A stretch of DNA of 64,000 nt from Ryuthela nishihirai (GCA_038380435.1 JAWZYU010000006.1:36086501-36150500), one strand, 5' to 3'. Counted from the stretch's first letter, positions 31,474-44,638 are shown. The notes: generated by a model from the letters alone, not told the origin. A program made the numbers and translations.

Positions 31474-33289
31474 AATGTGAGCAATATTTCCTGTTTAAAT
31501 GCATCTCTACACAATTTTCTTATAATTTAAGGGGAAAATAAAGAATTTTAATTGGATTTCTTTTAACACTATATGCTTAATATATTGTCATCAACGCATT
31601 CTATATACAAAACGAATTAATGCAGCCTAGTTACTGGAAATTAACATAATATTGAAGTATTTTCTACATAAATTATAAAAAAAAACTTAATTTTAATTAC
31701 ATTTTTAACCACTAGATAGCGCCACAGTTACTCAGGACTTAGCGAGTAGTTTAGTCCCACGTAGATTGGGACTAAACTACTTCCAATTGGGTACTTAACT
31801 GTTGAATGAAAAAAAGCTAGTAATTAATCTGTAAAATACTGAAAAAATGCGTAATATTGAAACACAGAGCATGTCATATTTAAGTCTCAGAGGTATATGT
31901 TGATACGTTCGCTGGTTCTTTTACTTATATCTGATCTCCTACTGTGGCATATAAACTGACAGGCTCCTGTCAGACCTCTGTGGCAAGCAGCTGCTTGAGG
32001 GGATATTTTATTTTATTTAATGTTAAAAACAGGAAATCATCTGCATTTCCTGATATTAAGCAGCTGATATTAGTGGTGAATTTCGTTATTTTTTCATTGT
32101 ATTTAATGTAGGTAAGCATGTAATTTTTATCTGTCGTTATAAATCTGGGAATTAAATGTATTTTTTTTTACTAAACAGTTGAAATAAGTGGCGAAATCGT
32201 TTAATTTTCAATGCGCTTGAGAAAAAACGATATTTTCAACTCTGTAATTGAAAAAATCTCCTTTTTAGGGAATTTCCTTTTTTTTTTAAATCACTTAAAT
32301 TATACGATGAAATCCCCTTAATTTTCAATAAAATTAGGGAAAAACGCTATTTTTAATTTAATCATCATACTCTTTGTCATGGAAACATTATAAAGTAAAA
32401 CAATTATTAACTGAGTAATTTGAATAACAGTATGAAAATCCTATTTTTTTATTCATAGGAAATAAAATTCGTCTATACTCCTCTGTATTATATACAGGAA
32501 ATTATCTTTTTCCTTTATTCTAAAGTATTAATATTCAGTAATTTCTGCTCTAAAATACTTGATAAATTCCTTTATCGCCAAATGGCTGATGTAATAATTT
32601 CGATTTTTTCTCTGTAAAATCTATGTAAAGATCCCGTCTTTGCATAGTTAAAATTAGAATTTCATTCTGTGCTGATAATTTTCTCATAAACATAACACTC
32701 GGTGCATTTATTGAAGTCCTTCACTTCTGAGAAGTGATTGCTTCAAAAAAAAAAGTTGATTTCGAGGTGGCTCATTCCGGGTAGGTCCGGTAGCCTATGA
32801 CTAAGCAAGCGTCTCCAGACAACTTTGAAAGGAAATCTTATATTTTCATCACTTCTTAATACTTGAGAACGTCACTACATCGCGAAATTATAAGTAACGT
32901 TTATATTATAAGAACGTCACTACATCGCGAAATTATAAGTCGAAATTATTACATCAGCCATTTTTCAGGGTTAAAAGCCCTTTTAACCCTGAAAATTTAG
33001 AGAATTACCAACCTTTTATTACAAGTGTAATCCCAGAAATGGATCCCAGAAGGGTTTTCTCCCAGTGAGCGAGGTGATTCTTCAGGCACATTACAACGCT
33101 ATGCAAGCTGCGGAAATGAGTCAGCAGCACGAGCGCCACCGGAAAAAGTCACGTGAGAAGTGACGCTAACACTTGTTTACCTCCCTACTTGCTAAAGATA
33201 ACACTCAGAAATTCAGACGACACATATATTTCATTTTAAAATTTTTATTGATATCAAAGTATTGGGTGATACAATGACAATGCACGGGT

Positions 33290-33532
33290 TTACACGTGTA
33301 ATGATTTCCATTGGTTTACAATTTTATACATTTCACAATGATGCTTTTTTTCACATTGATTATCGATATACTTTACAGCCTGCTTACAAAAAATGCAGGT
33401 TAACAGAGGAAATGGTTTTACACACAGCTGTCTACATATAATAATGACAAGCAATATTTTTACATATACAGGGGTTATATGCATACATTCAGATAAAATT
33501 ATCATATTTTTATACATAAATAGCTCAAACAT
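33290..33532 (-). CDS. Small cysteine-containing ORF, copy C (80 aa)
   Basis: Identical in protein to the copy B version at 24,885-25,127. The conclusions are the same: intact 80-codon frame, hydrophobic first half, CIFC and KKHHC in the second half, no recognised family. Confidence 0.4.
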   Translation of the reverse strand: MFELFMYKNMIILSECMHITPVYVKILLVIIICRQLCVKPFPLLTCIFCKQAVKYIDNQCEKKHHCEMYKIVNQWKSLHV

Positions 33533-33572
33533 ATTAAAAAATCACAGTGAAATATTCGTTTTCTCTGTTATA

Positions 33573-36500
33573 TTATTTTTTCGTTGTTTTGTAGTGACAG
33601 TACGAAAGGGTGTCATAACCATTTTTTAAAATATATCTTTTATCATCAAATGGTGACAGACCGAGTTTTACACCTTTCAGTGTATGAAGATGATGATTGC
33701 TACTTTGAATCCTTGTTAAATCTACTCGACAAGGTGATTTGTTTATCAAGCAGTCTCTGTAATCCTTGTGACGAAGGGTTCTTTTTACGATGTATTTGGG
33801 GACTCCTTTCCTTGTGTTCTTCTCCTCATGTAAACTCAGAAGAGAATACATTTTAGAACGAATTCCTGCAAATTGTTTGATAGGTACTCCTGAAAGTTCA
33901 TCTTGCATTTTACCTAGTACCTTTTTATTATGTGTACTATGCAAAACATGGTCTATGTGATAGTCGGACGTTTCAAAATGATCTATATCGGCTTTCATAT
34001 CAGCATACACGCCCTCGGTTTGAAGCTCGTAACACAGTGAATCTGTATCAGTGAACAATAATTTAGCTTTTTCTCCATATTTTGGACTAATACAGTCATA
34101 ATGAAAGCTATACATCAATAATTTACTAATAACTAGAATACTGAAACCAGCATAGATAGGCCTGTTAAGTTTCAATTTAGTTTGTTTTGATTGTACACAT
34201 GCGAAGTCGTTGTCAAAAACACGAAAAGCAGGTGATGCTAAGAGTTTACCTACTCTCTTCGGGTTCTGAGTCAATTCAATTTTCACTCGATTTCTCAAAT
34301 GTTCCATTGTTTTTCCAAACACAGCATTATTTATCAGTTTGAAGAAGTCCTTCTCGAAGTCGTTTCTAGCTTTCTTCCGCTGATCTGTATTAAACACTAT
34401 ATATGGTTTTAAATTCTATATATTCTATATATGGTTTTAAATTCTATATATTCTATATATGGTTTTAAATTCTATATATTCTATATATGGTTTTAAATTC
34501 TATATATTCTATATATGGTTTAACGCAATGTATTTTCTTTAGCTGCATACCGAAGGCTAAATATTGTTTGAGATTTTGATAATAAAGGACATATTTTTCC
34601 TTAGAATTTAGATTTGGAGCTAATTTCACGACTGATTGGTTTGTATTTATTCCAAGGTTTTGGGCCACCTCTTGAAAATATGGTGATAGCATGCTGCTGG
34701 TAATCTGAAGTTTCTCAGGGGCTAGTGGATAATCATTATGCTTGTCGTGCAGAGAAACTGGATAATCTAAATCAACTTCCAATGTGTACCCTTTATTCGA
34801 ATCATCAGCAACTGCTGTAATATCTAGATCTGCTATTTCATCTTTATTAAGTAATCGATAATCGCTTTGAAGGAGGCATTGTGACATTGCCCATCCATAA
34901 AGATTGTTGGCATCATAGTACATAATGTATTTAGAGGGTAACTGGGGATCATAGGTGCCCAAATGCTTGTTTGCAGTACTAAAACGATTGCATATCACAG
35001 AAATTCCCACTCATATGCCTTTTTCCAGGAAAAGGTACATTGTAGGGTCAGTTATCAACTCAAGATTTACATTTGTCATTTTTAGGCATGCTTGCCAGGC
35101 TAATCCAGGAGCTGTGGTTGGCAGGGATCGATTTCATAGTATCTGATGCGTAGTTTTCTTAAACTTTCGAAAACATCAGCTAGGAGGAGCACGTCAGTCT
35201 TCAGGTACAAGTCATGATACTACCCTAGATTTTTTATGTTGAATGTATTCCACACTCTTATTGCATGGGGTAGTCTTCTTCCCCTAGTGCTTCTTCTGTG
35301 AGTTGGTTGTAAAATGCTTCACGTGGTGGTAATACTGTTTCTTCAAACTTTTCACTGTTGTCGATATAATCATAGGGGTAAACTCCTTTTCTCAAAACCA
35401 TGTGTAGCCTTTCGGGTTCAACGTGGTCCTTTAAAATGTGGAACTCATCTGGTGATATTTTATTTACTAGCTTCTCAAGAGATGTGCTTAAAAACTGATA
35501 GGAGTCTATAAAATGTAATGTTCCCAGGGAGAAGGCTATGTATGTTTCCATGTTATTAGGAATGCAATTAATCTTCTTATTTTTGATTCTGCCGATTCCT
35601 TGCATAATAAGGTGGCTGTCATATCCCTTTAGGTTGTGAAAGATAACTGGAATCCTATTGGTTAACGTAAAGTTCAGATTACAGGAATTATGGGCAGCTC
35701 CTCGGAATTTACTTTTTATATGATCGTGATCTCTCACACGATCTGCTCCTAGGGCACGCTTACAAATATGACAGTCAGTAGCGTTGTGAAACAGTTTCTC
35801 TTCATGATTCGAGAGTTGCACTGGTTTTATCATCGACAGTAAATTTTTGATGTTTTCTTCTTCTTTAAGCAAACGTTCTAAAAATTCTTCTACTACATTA
35901 GGACCTCTATAAACTACTGGAGGTTTATAGCTGCAGCCGTCAGGTCCAACAACAAGATATGCAAATCCACAGGGTTCATGATATGCCGTGATAGTGGTGT
36001 GAGATTTTTCAGGGTTAGGCATACAAGTGTCCACTTGCACTAGGAATGATCCAAAGTCGGCATAAATCACGTATGGAACGGGCTGCTGAAACTTGAAATT
36101 TGGGAATTTCAGCCATTTCTCTTCTTCAGTTGGAAATTCTACTCTCTGGGGTCCATGTTCTTGACAATAGGGGATATGATCCTTCAAGAGTGTTTTATTT
36201 GCGAAACGGTGTAGGCAGTAATCACAGTAGAAACTTACACCATTATGTTTGGTGAGAGGACTGAGAAGTCTACTGATATTTTTAATGGAGCAATAATGCG
36301 GCTTTTCATCAGCTGACAACAGTAGTAGATTTGCGTGCGCTTTAAATCTGAATGGTGTGATGTAGAGCGGGAACACTTCCTTCTCGTATCCAAAAATATT
36401 GACAGAAATGTTGTTCATTTTTTCGAATTTAGATATTTGATTTATTGTTACAGGGAATATTAGACCAGATGTATTTAATTTTTCTTCTAAATGCGTATAG

Positions 36501-37360
36501 TTGTTAGGACGTTGTGGATTATCTGTGGCAGGATACAAAGAGGCTAAAACAGACCAGACAAAACATTTTTGGTCAGAATTACATACATTGACAATAGCGT
36601 GTTTTAACAGTAATTCTCTTGGAGTTGGGATATAACTAGACCCTGCAAGAGGGATATATTTTCTAATGTTAATTTCAGCTTGGAGTACGGCATCCAGTGT
36701 CCATCCACTATGTGCTTCTTCAAATTCTTCAAATGAGGTCTTTATCTTCTTACACCCTTAATCCAGTTCTCTGTTTAGTGATGACGTAGGAAGACTTGTG
36801 ACACAGTTACTTCGGAAAAACGGAGTACAGTGTTCGAAGGTAGAAGGGGAGTCTTTTCGCCTGAAGCGCACTTGCACTACAAGGTACCATTTAATGTTAC
36901 CTTTTGAGGTTAATTCTTCTTTCAGATGAGTTAGAAGTGACTCCCGCGAGGATTCAAGGAAAAAGGTGAAGTCAACAGATGTTTCTTCCGTTGCCATCAG
37001 TTTATGTGTTGACAGGGTCCTTTTCATTTCTTCTCTAAACTGGCAGGGATCTTCAGGGTCTGGTTTTTGTTTCTTTTGGGGAATCCTTTCATCTTCAGAA
37101 CGTTTTCGCTTATTATTGTGTGGCTTTCTTTGATGTCGTAAAAGATTGTCTTTTCTTCCAAACTCCATGGCACATTCTTCACATTTGTAGGTTTTTCTGG
37201 AGGTGTGAGATAACTCGTGACGTCGGATATCATCTCTCCTTGAGAATGTCAATTCGCATTTAGAGCACTTAAAGAGGTTATTTCCATCATGATTTCTCTT
37301 ATGACGAATGAGATGGGTCTGATGAATGAAAACCTTCTCACATATATCGCATGGATATAT
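33573..37360 (-). pseudogene. C2H2-finger / type B DNA polymerase, copy C
   Basis: Best-preserved PolB copy. The C-terminal 274 codons (33,573-34,397) are uninterrupted and include motif PolB (KLINNAVFGKTME) and PolC (FTDTDSLCYEL); copy B has a stop here. Upstream it keeps all lesions of B: ATA at the start, TAA near 36,758, ExoI YADFGS, the frameshift at about 35,258, TAG at 35,220-35,222, TGA at 35,011-35,013, and five 28-bp repeat units at 34,398-34,520. It cannot make a full-length enzyme by standard decoding. Confidence 0.87.
34398..34520 (-). repeat. 28-bp AT-rich tandem repeat inside PolB, copy C (5 units)
   Basis: Same unit and number as copy B (25,993-26,115). Confidence 0.9.
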
Positions 37361-37388
37361 TATGTAGCAGTGACTTGTAAAATAACTG

Positions 37389-37395
37389 ATTTATA
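37389..37395 (-). promoter_or_regulatory. TATA box of PolB copy C
   Basis: Minus-strand TATAAAT, duplicate of 28,984-28,990. Confidence 0.5.
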
Positions 37396-37540
37396 CAACA
37401 CGAGGACTATTGGCTTCTAGCAGTTGAAAAAATCACGGAGACGCAGCAGCAGAGAACCGTCACTGTCAACGTCTGACAACAGAATGAGGAATCTGACTGA
37501 TTAATATCGTATTTATACTAGGAGAAGGACTATCCCGCAG

Positions 37541-40500
37541 TCATCATCATCATCATCATCATCCTCAAGCAGCCATGGGCTACGGAGGTCCAACCAGACC
37601 GCGCAGTTTAATTCTCCAAGCATATCTGTCCTGAGCTACATCTGCTGCATCCGGCCACTGGTACACCAATTCTAACAAGGTCCTGTTTGACATTGTCTGC
37701 CCACCGCATCCTAGGTCTCCCCCTCCTTCTGAGTCCTCTAGGCACACTGTTCATAATCCTATTCGCCAATCTATAATTATCCATACGGGCAACATGGCCA
37801 AACCAGCGGAGTCTCTCTCTGCACAATATGCTGCTTAAAGGAGGTTGCAGACTCCTTTGCCTAACCTCATCATTAGTTACAAAGTTAAACCACCTAATAC
37901 CCAAGATACTGCGTAAGCATCTAGAATCAAAAGCATCTAGTTTCCTGTTATCTTGCTTACACAGCGTCCAAGTTTCACTACCATAACTAACCCTAGAAAG
38001 AACCAAACTATTATACAGTCTAATTTTAGTCTTTAGGTGTATACGCCTATTTCTCCACAATCTCCATAGATTCTTAAAAGTCCCGGCAGCAATACCTATT
38101 CGTCTGTTAATCTCATGCCGCACATCACCAGTATCAGTTACATAGCTCCCAAGGCAATTAAACTGTGACACCAGCTCAAGACTGCATCCATTCAGATTAA
38201 CTGAATCACAACCTGCCTGACCAATTTTCATCACTTTAGTTTTCTCTCTGTTTATAACCAAACCTACTCTACTACCAGTCTCATCAACAGTTCGAATGAA
38301 AGAGTTCATTTCATCAACATCATTTGCCAAAAGGGCTAAATCATCAGCATAATCTAAATCAGAAATTTTCGTATCTCCAGCCCATTTAAGGCCAAAAGCT
38401 TTCCCTTGAAGTGAATTTCGCATAACATAATCAACAACCAAACTAAAGAGAAAAGGAGACAAAATGCACCCTTGTCGAACACCAGAAGTAATGCTAAACC
38501 AATTGCTACAAAACTTACCAACCCTCACACATGACTCAGTGTTATTATAGAGAGCTTTCATTATGTTAACTAACTTGTCAGGTATACCATATGATCTCAC
38601 AATCAACCACAAATTATGACGATCAACAGAGTCGAAAGCCTTTTTGAAATCAACAAAGCTAGCAACCAAAGGTTTCTGAAACTCTAAACATTTCTCAAGA
38701 ATCTGCCTAAGTGAAAATATCTGATCTACACATCCCCTACCACTTCTGAATCCACATTGCTCATCACGCAATTGCCTGTCAACCAGATTCTTAATTCTAT
38801 TAAGCACAACATTGGAAAGAACTTTACCTGGAACGGAGAGTAGGCTGATACCCCTATAGTTATCACAAGAACTGCGATCACCTTTTTTGAAAATAGGGAT
38901 AATAATAGCTCTGGTAAAATCTTTAGGAACCATGCCTTTATCATAAAAGTTATTCAAAATTTCAGTCATCCAAATGGTAACTGAAACATTCCCAGCTCTA
39001 AGCATTTCCGTAGTAATTTCATCCACCCCTGGGGATTTATGAAGTTTAAGTTTAGAAATAGCCAAACTAACTTCAGATTGTGTTATAGGGCCAACATTAA
39101 AGCCAACAATGCATCTATCATCATTGCAAACAATGGGAGTAGAACTAACCACATTGTTTAGAACATCACTGAAATGCTCAGCCCACCTAGCCATGACAGA
39201 ATCCTCACCTTCTATAACCTTGCCTTGTTTATCCTTCAATCCCTGTATACCTGTTCGTTTTCTACCACACAAAACATTAACTATCTGGTACAGCTCTTCT
39301 GTTGTGCTGTCTAACTGCTTCCTCAGCTTTGTGAGCAAGGCCATCAAGCCAAAGATTCTTATCAGTAGCTAACTGATCCTTTACACGTTTATTAAGTTCT
39401 TTGTAATGCTTTCTATTAGGACTAATAGGGTACTGATTAAGGACATTCCTGCAGTTCCTTCTTTCTGAAATAAGCTCAAGTGCCTTATCACTTAAATAAT
39501 TCTGCCTCCTCTGCTCCTTTTTCCCTAAAAGAGTACTGTTAGTTTCCAAAAAAGCCTGTTTAAAATGGCCCCATTCTTCCTCAACTTCAGTATTAAGCAA
39601 ACCATGACTGTCATAATGACTAAGTAACCTATCATGGTAAGCTTTAGCTATAACTGGGTCTTTCAGAGCTTCAGTATTAAAGGTAAATTTTTTAACCCTA
39701 GCACAACACTTTTTAAGTTTAAGTTGCAAGACACTTTTAACAAGGTAATGGTCAGATCCCATTTCAGCTCCCCTATATGCCCTGGTATCTCTAACAGAAC
39801 TAGCCCATTTGCTGTTAATTAATATATAATCAATCATATTCTTATGCAGCCCATCAGGTGAAACCCATGTGTATTTATGTATGTCGCGGTGTTTGTAATA
39901 TGTGTTAGTTATTCTGAAACCATAGAGTTTACTTATCTGTAGGAGACGTTGCCCATTGCCATTGCAGCTACCAATACCAAAAGGGCCTATTACTCCTCCC
40001 CAAAGTTCAGAGTCGGTACCAACTTTGGCATTGAAGTCACCAAGAACAAGGGTAATATCTCCTTTCTTGACAGAATTCAAAATATCCTGAAGTTGTCTTT
40101 AAAACCTATCCTTCTCATCCTCATCAGAATCCTCAGTGGGGGAATAACAGCAGATAACATTCAAGTCTTTAATGCTTGTCTGAAATTTTGCTCTAAGAAA
40201 CCTTTCATTAATGCACTCATATCCTAGAAGAGCATCACTAGCATGTCTGCTGAGCAGTAGACCCACGCTTTGGTGATGCTTTCCATCCTTCCTCCCTGTA
40301 AAGAGAAATTTAAAGTTATTTTTAACTATCTCACCTTTACCTGTCCATCTGGTCTCTTGCAAGCCTAGAATATCTAGGTTATAGCACTGGAATTCCTGCA
40401 TGAGGACATCAAGAGAATAATCTCTATGTAATGTCCTCACGTTCCACGTTCCTGCAGAGAGAAAATGATTAGTAGGATTTTTAAAGAAATTAGGTTTATT

Positions 40501-40840
40501 GAGATTGGTAGGGCCAACAATAACAAACAGCCCCCTGATCGCAGGCATGGGGCAAAGACCTGTTCCTCCTCCGCTAAAGGCTGAAGTCACCGATGCTGGT
40601 AGGAACTTCAGGCACCACCTTTTCAAGTGGACTTTTTCAAGAACCATATGGCCTGCCTGAGACACATTACTCCAGTTTAGGCTTGACGATGCCCAACTAG
40701 TTAAGTAAGGTTCAGGTACCTGCGATGGCCTCTGATTAGGATTATCCACCAGCTGATATAAGGTATCCCATGCCTCTGTTCACTTAGAGCTGGCAACCCA
40801 GAAGCAAACAGAAAACACAGCGGCAGACTCTCCCTCAACT
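37541..40840 (-). mobile_element. RTE LINE, near full length, next to PolB copy C
   Basis: Single-ORF LINE with APE endonuclease and RT, an extremely short 3'UTR and a (TGA)n tail on the minus strand. These are features of the RTE clade. Homology to the copy at 56.4-60 kb continues upstream of the ORF to about 40,840 and then stops, while the other copy extends further, so this one is probably 5'-truncated. Confidence 0.85.
37608..40749 (-). pseudogene. RTE endonuclease / reverse transcriptase
   Basis: Domains in order are endonuclease (GTWNVRTLH, LQETRWTGKG, LVLGDFNAKVG, GSDHYLVKS), RT (LHKSPGVDEI, FKKGDRSSCDNYRGISLL, FVDFKKAFDSVDR, SGVRQGCILSPFLF, LDYADDLALLA) and a C-terminal tail with WTLCKQDNRKLDAF, FGHVARM and RWADNVKQDL. 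Lesions are an in-frame TAA at 40,099-40,101 (Tyr in the other copy), a 2-bp deletion near 39,300 that splits the frame, and a 1-bp insertion near 37,660 that alters the last residues. The RT active site YADD is intact. Confidence 0.9.
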
Positions 40841-41200
40841 GCCTTAAAAGACTGTCCTACAGAAACGAAAAGAAACAATGCTATTGGTTGAAAAAATATT
40901 AATTAAAAAAAAAAGAAAATCTCTGATTTTAAAAATGAACTATGTAAATTTTTGAGGGAAATATTGACTTGTTTGTGTGGCGGAAAGACTCGCCTCCGCT
41001 TTAGAACACCGGGAACATACTGACACCGGGAACACCGGCGGGTCCGGTAGGATTAACACTGACCCGCCTCTGTTCCAGAACTCTCCTTTTCCCCCTACTT
41101 ACGACTGTTTGCTGCTGCCGTATTTAAAAATTCCCCACATTGTCTTAGTTTATCAATGAATAAAGATGATACATTTGCCACCATAAAACTATTTCCCGTG
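40841..41200. other. Non-coding stretch, LTR-like but unproven
   Basis: Contains a GC-rich segment with repeated ACCGGGAACA (about 41,008-41,035), a TATTTAAA-like box near 41,120 and AATAAA near 41,157. Promoter plus poly(A)-like content suggests a solo LTR or element end. I found no matching terminal repeats or TSD. Confidence 0.25.
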
Positions 41201-43010
41201 GTAATGTAGATCCAACACTAGTACAAATACACAAGGAAGTGGTTTACTTTTTTTAGCAAGCCAAAGTGAGGCAAAGATTTGCAGTCCTTGGCCTTATAAT
41301 TCTGCACATATGTACTGTATATCAGTGAGCAACACATCAGGGGCTACATTTTTTCATGAGAAATTTCGTAGTTATAGTATCTGTCAGTACTTCATGTAGT
41401 TTTTGTAATAGTAATTAGTGCATTAATTTTAGTGCTGTGAACTAATAACTAACTTCTTCCGGAGCAGTAAGCTTTTTTTTTTAGAACATTTGGTTTAGCA
41501 GTAGAAATAGGATGTACTATTCCTTTGACCATTACCTTAAAAATTGTGCCACCGTGTTTTTCCACTGTTAAAATTGGATATTGATAGTTCGTGAAAATGT
41601 ATAAATATTTAGTGTTATATAGTGACTAATAGTCGTAATCTGAGCCACATAGGCCTTTAGTTCCTTCAGTATGTTCCACCATGATAAACTCGAGTAAATT
41701 ACTGAAAGAAATAAAGTAATTGCAAATGCAAAAGTTCACGTTATGGAAATACACATATAGAGCTAAAGAGCCCGGAAAAAGAAGTTTAGCTTTAAAAGTT
41801 TATAAAGTTTCTTTAATAAAAACTAGCACAAATTATAAGGAAAACACTTGAAGTTTACATTGAGAAATAACTAACATTTAACAAGTTGATTATAATAATG
41901 AACAAATTTAAATTTCGACAACGGAAATGAAACATTACCGAATAATTCCTAAATGAAGCGATCTTTAGTGTTTTAATGTTATCGATTTAGCAAAATTGGC
42001 AAGCAGTTATTTTGATAGTTAAATTAAAAGCTAAACGTAAAACGGGCATTTTGTTTAATAATTATTTTGTTTGCAATATAAAAATATTTGTTTTATAGTT
42101 ATGATTTTGTTCTTTAGTTAGTAATTATTTTAATAAAAGATTTGTAAAAACTGCGTGGGAAGAATTATATACAATTAAATTTATTGGGAATTCTGGAGAA
42201 TTCATACAATCCTACACCTGTGCGAAAAATCAAAGTAGCAATTCCGAACGCTACTGTCAACAAAGGTCTCGCTGCAAGGTGTAGATGCACTTTTGGTGAA
42301 TGAATTAAGTGTAACTTTCCATTAAGAAAATGTCACGTCACGTGTTACACTTATCCCAACGGAAATTGACAGTTTTTGAAATTTGGGCATCTATCACATT
42401 CACCTTTTTAACCTTCGGATTGTAAATTGTTTCGTGTATTCCAGAGCTACTTCGATGGCAAAAATTCAATCAAGCGAAGTCATGTCTAAATAAGTTTCTC
42501 CAATCCAAATCGCCAGGTTTCTGCGGAAGAGGAATCCAATATCTGAGAGGCTTTATGTTGTCATGGTCAGCAAAGGCTAATTAGAACTGATTGAACAAAG
42601 GATTTTTTCCTGAACGTATAGTCGCCTTTTATTTCACAAACCACCATTATTTTTGTATCAACCAATACAGCCATTTTGCAAGCATCAGCTTTAAGAATAT
42701 TATTAACTAGAATGGAGGCAAAAAGTATTAAAAAGTATATAACTTTTTCCAATAAAGATTTTTTATAGGCCACTGAAACGGGAAGAGATATACTGTATAT
42801 ATATATAGAACAGAGTCACGGTTTTCCTGCTCAGTTCACAACCATAATATCATGCAAATTTCCAAAACATAAGAGATGACTTGTGCGTTAATGCTTTTGT
42901 TTAGTTTCTCAAATAAATGTCTCCAAATATGTTTAAAAATTTCACAATATAATCGAATACTTGGGCATTGCAAGATTGGCAGACCACATTTGTGTTAATA
43001 TATTATTGTT
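41201..43010. other. AT-rich non-coding region
   Basis: No ORF, inverted repeat or recognisable element. A short (TA)n tract occurs near 42,795. Confidence 0.4.
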
Positions 43011-43017
43011 GCCATAG

Positions 43018-43303
43018 CATTTGGACAGAGAAACTAAGCTTGTTCAAGGGTACAACTTTGAAGTAGTTTTGACATCCATTCCAGTCAAGTCAGCTGGACA
43101 CAAGCCTAGCAAAATGCAAAAAATTACAGAAATGTATAACAGTAGTCCCTAATTACAAAATAGATTGGTATGAAACAGCCTTCATAACTAAATCAAATAA
43201 TATTCCTCTGAATCCACCAGTCCATTTCGAAGATTTCTTGGAAATTTGCAGCTCATACGAAGACTTTTTAAATCTTAAAGAAGTGAGGGACGGTTCGTCA
43301 TGA
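43018..43303 (+). pseudogene. Unrecognised coding relic with one frameshift
   Basis: From 43,018 a frame reads HLDRETKLVQGYNFEVVL, SIPVKSAGHKPSKMQK, TEMYNSS to about 43,146. One base later a second frame continues PNYKIDWYETAFITK, NNIPLNPPVHFEDFLEIC, SSYEDFLNLKEVRDGSS and ends at TGA 43,301-43,303. The composition is protein-like, unlike the surrounding AT-rich noise. The start follows an AG that could be a splice acceptor. I do not recognise the family. It could be a decayed exon or a transposon fragment. Confidence 0.4.
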
Positions 43304-43719
43304 GGGGCCAAAAGTACCAGGTCCCACCAACATTCCTGTAATATATATATATACTAAAATATTGCAAAAATTAGAATAAATAATAAAACTAATATTTTAA
43401 TGGATATTTGTTTCCTAAAGTATATTGCTCGTTTCATTTCACTTCAATAAGTATTTGGTGAAGTAATACACTAGAAACTGTCTTGTGTCTCCTTAATTAT
43501 AAGAATATATTAAGGGCCAAGCTTTAAGTATGCCCAGAAATTTCCAACTTTACCATACTAGTGTCAGTCAATATATTATACACCATACGTTAGAAAAATT
43601 AGGAATCACCTGTGAGTTTTAATAAACAAACGTCTGCTTATTTATAAATTAAGTCTGTTGATGCTCTGTCCAGACTTGGTATGTTATAGGAGAACAATCC
43701 CTTTTCATGTTAAAGAACA
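43304..43719. other. AT-rich stretch, nothing recognised
   Basis: Only a short (AT)n tract near 43,340. Confidence 0.4.
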
Positions 43720-43875
43720 CAATGGATGTCCTTGACTGGAGGCTCCCAGCTATCTTCTAACAACAGGATAGTGGGTTCCATTCAACAACCATCTTTGATC
43801 CATTCGTATCTTTTTGACCTAACCATTTAGCCCTATGTGTGCAAAAAAGTGATTCTCAGAGGGGAAAAAAATTCA
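43720..43875 (+). mobile_element. SINE 3' fragment
   Basis: Matches the 3' half of the tRNA-derived SINE family in this window. It includes the GTTAAAGAACAC core and the tail TTAGCCC...GTGCAAAAAAGTG...CTCAGAGG. The 5' head is missing. Confidence 0.65.
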
Positions 43876-44628
43876 ATCTATTAATTTCTCATCGCCTTAT
43901 GCAAATACTTCACTTTGGATTACATATGTGACGTGAAATAGAAAAATAACGTAATTAATTTCTGCTATGCTAACCCATGTTTAAACCAATATTTTACTAA
44001 GTATTCTATATATATTGGGGTACCAAAATGTTACAAAATTTCCATAGTAATTCGAATCATTGTAACTTCTAAAATATGAATTTAATCGGAGAATGTGATG
44101 GGAAATGGAGATTATGTGTTTAAATCATAATTTTAAATAATATTTTTCAGTATTTTAAGAGTTACAGAGGTTAGAATATTAAAGTAAAAATTATATTGTT
44201 TCATAAAAATCATTCGTAATCGCGTAATATTGAAATAACCTTTGCTCAAACTTTGCAAAATATATATTTATTTTATCAAATGGTTTCAAATAATAGTTAT
44301 TATATAAGTTTTATTTTTTTTTTCTGAGGCAAATTCTTTAAATGAATTAATGCTGTGAAATATTCTAGCTTTCACAACTCTTGAAATACTAAATGAATAT
44401 TGTTGCAAATCCAGATTTAAATGGATTTAATTACGATATTTGTTTTAGCTTCAGTCACAGTTTTCTATTAAATGCATATTTTAGAAGTTATAGGACTTCG
44501 AAGTTAGATTCCCATTGACGTAAAATGGAAATTCTCTAATATTTTGATAGGACAGTATATATCGGTAAAATATGAAATCTTTTCATGTTTATAAAGAAAC
44601 ACACACGTATGACTGAGACAGACTAGAA
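43876..44628. other. AT-rich stretch, nothing recognised
   Basis: No coding or repeat signal that I can support. Confidence 0.4.
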
Positions 44629-44638
44629 GTTGAGTGAG

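Larger units (their letters stand above)
31779..37493 (-). mobile_element. PolB element copy C (tandem duplicate of copy B)
   Basis: Near-identical to 23,374-29,088, including the 86-bp insert (31,933-32,018) and the rearranged patch (32,866-32,992). Where B and C differ inside the polymerase, two checked sites show that C keeps the state found in A, so B acquired those changes after the duplication. Confidence 0.88.
21516..38325. repeat. 8,405-bp tandem duplication (21,516-29,920 and 29,921-38,325)
   Basis: Every landmark I compared in the first segment recurs 8,405 bp later with no change of spacing, with only about ten base differences noticed by eye. At the junction the sequence passes from the RTE ORF (CATCATTTG) straight into the small-ORF region of copy A (GATAATTTTATCC). 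Both parent boundaries share the bases TG. The duplication copies the 3' part of A, the spacer, all of B and the start of the RTE element. Confidence 0.92.

Noticed and set aside
17578..38325. Complete Polinton/Maverick transposon
   Set aside because: No integrase, ATPase, protease or capsid frame is visible and the units are only ~5.5 kb. Only the polymerase type supports the link.
40841..41200. Solo LTR
   Set aside because: Promoter-like and poly(A)-like motifs are present, but no matching LTR tips or TSD were found.
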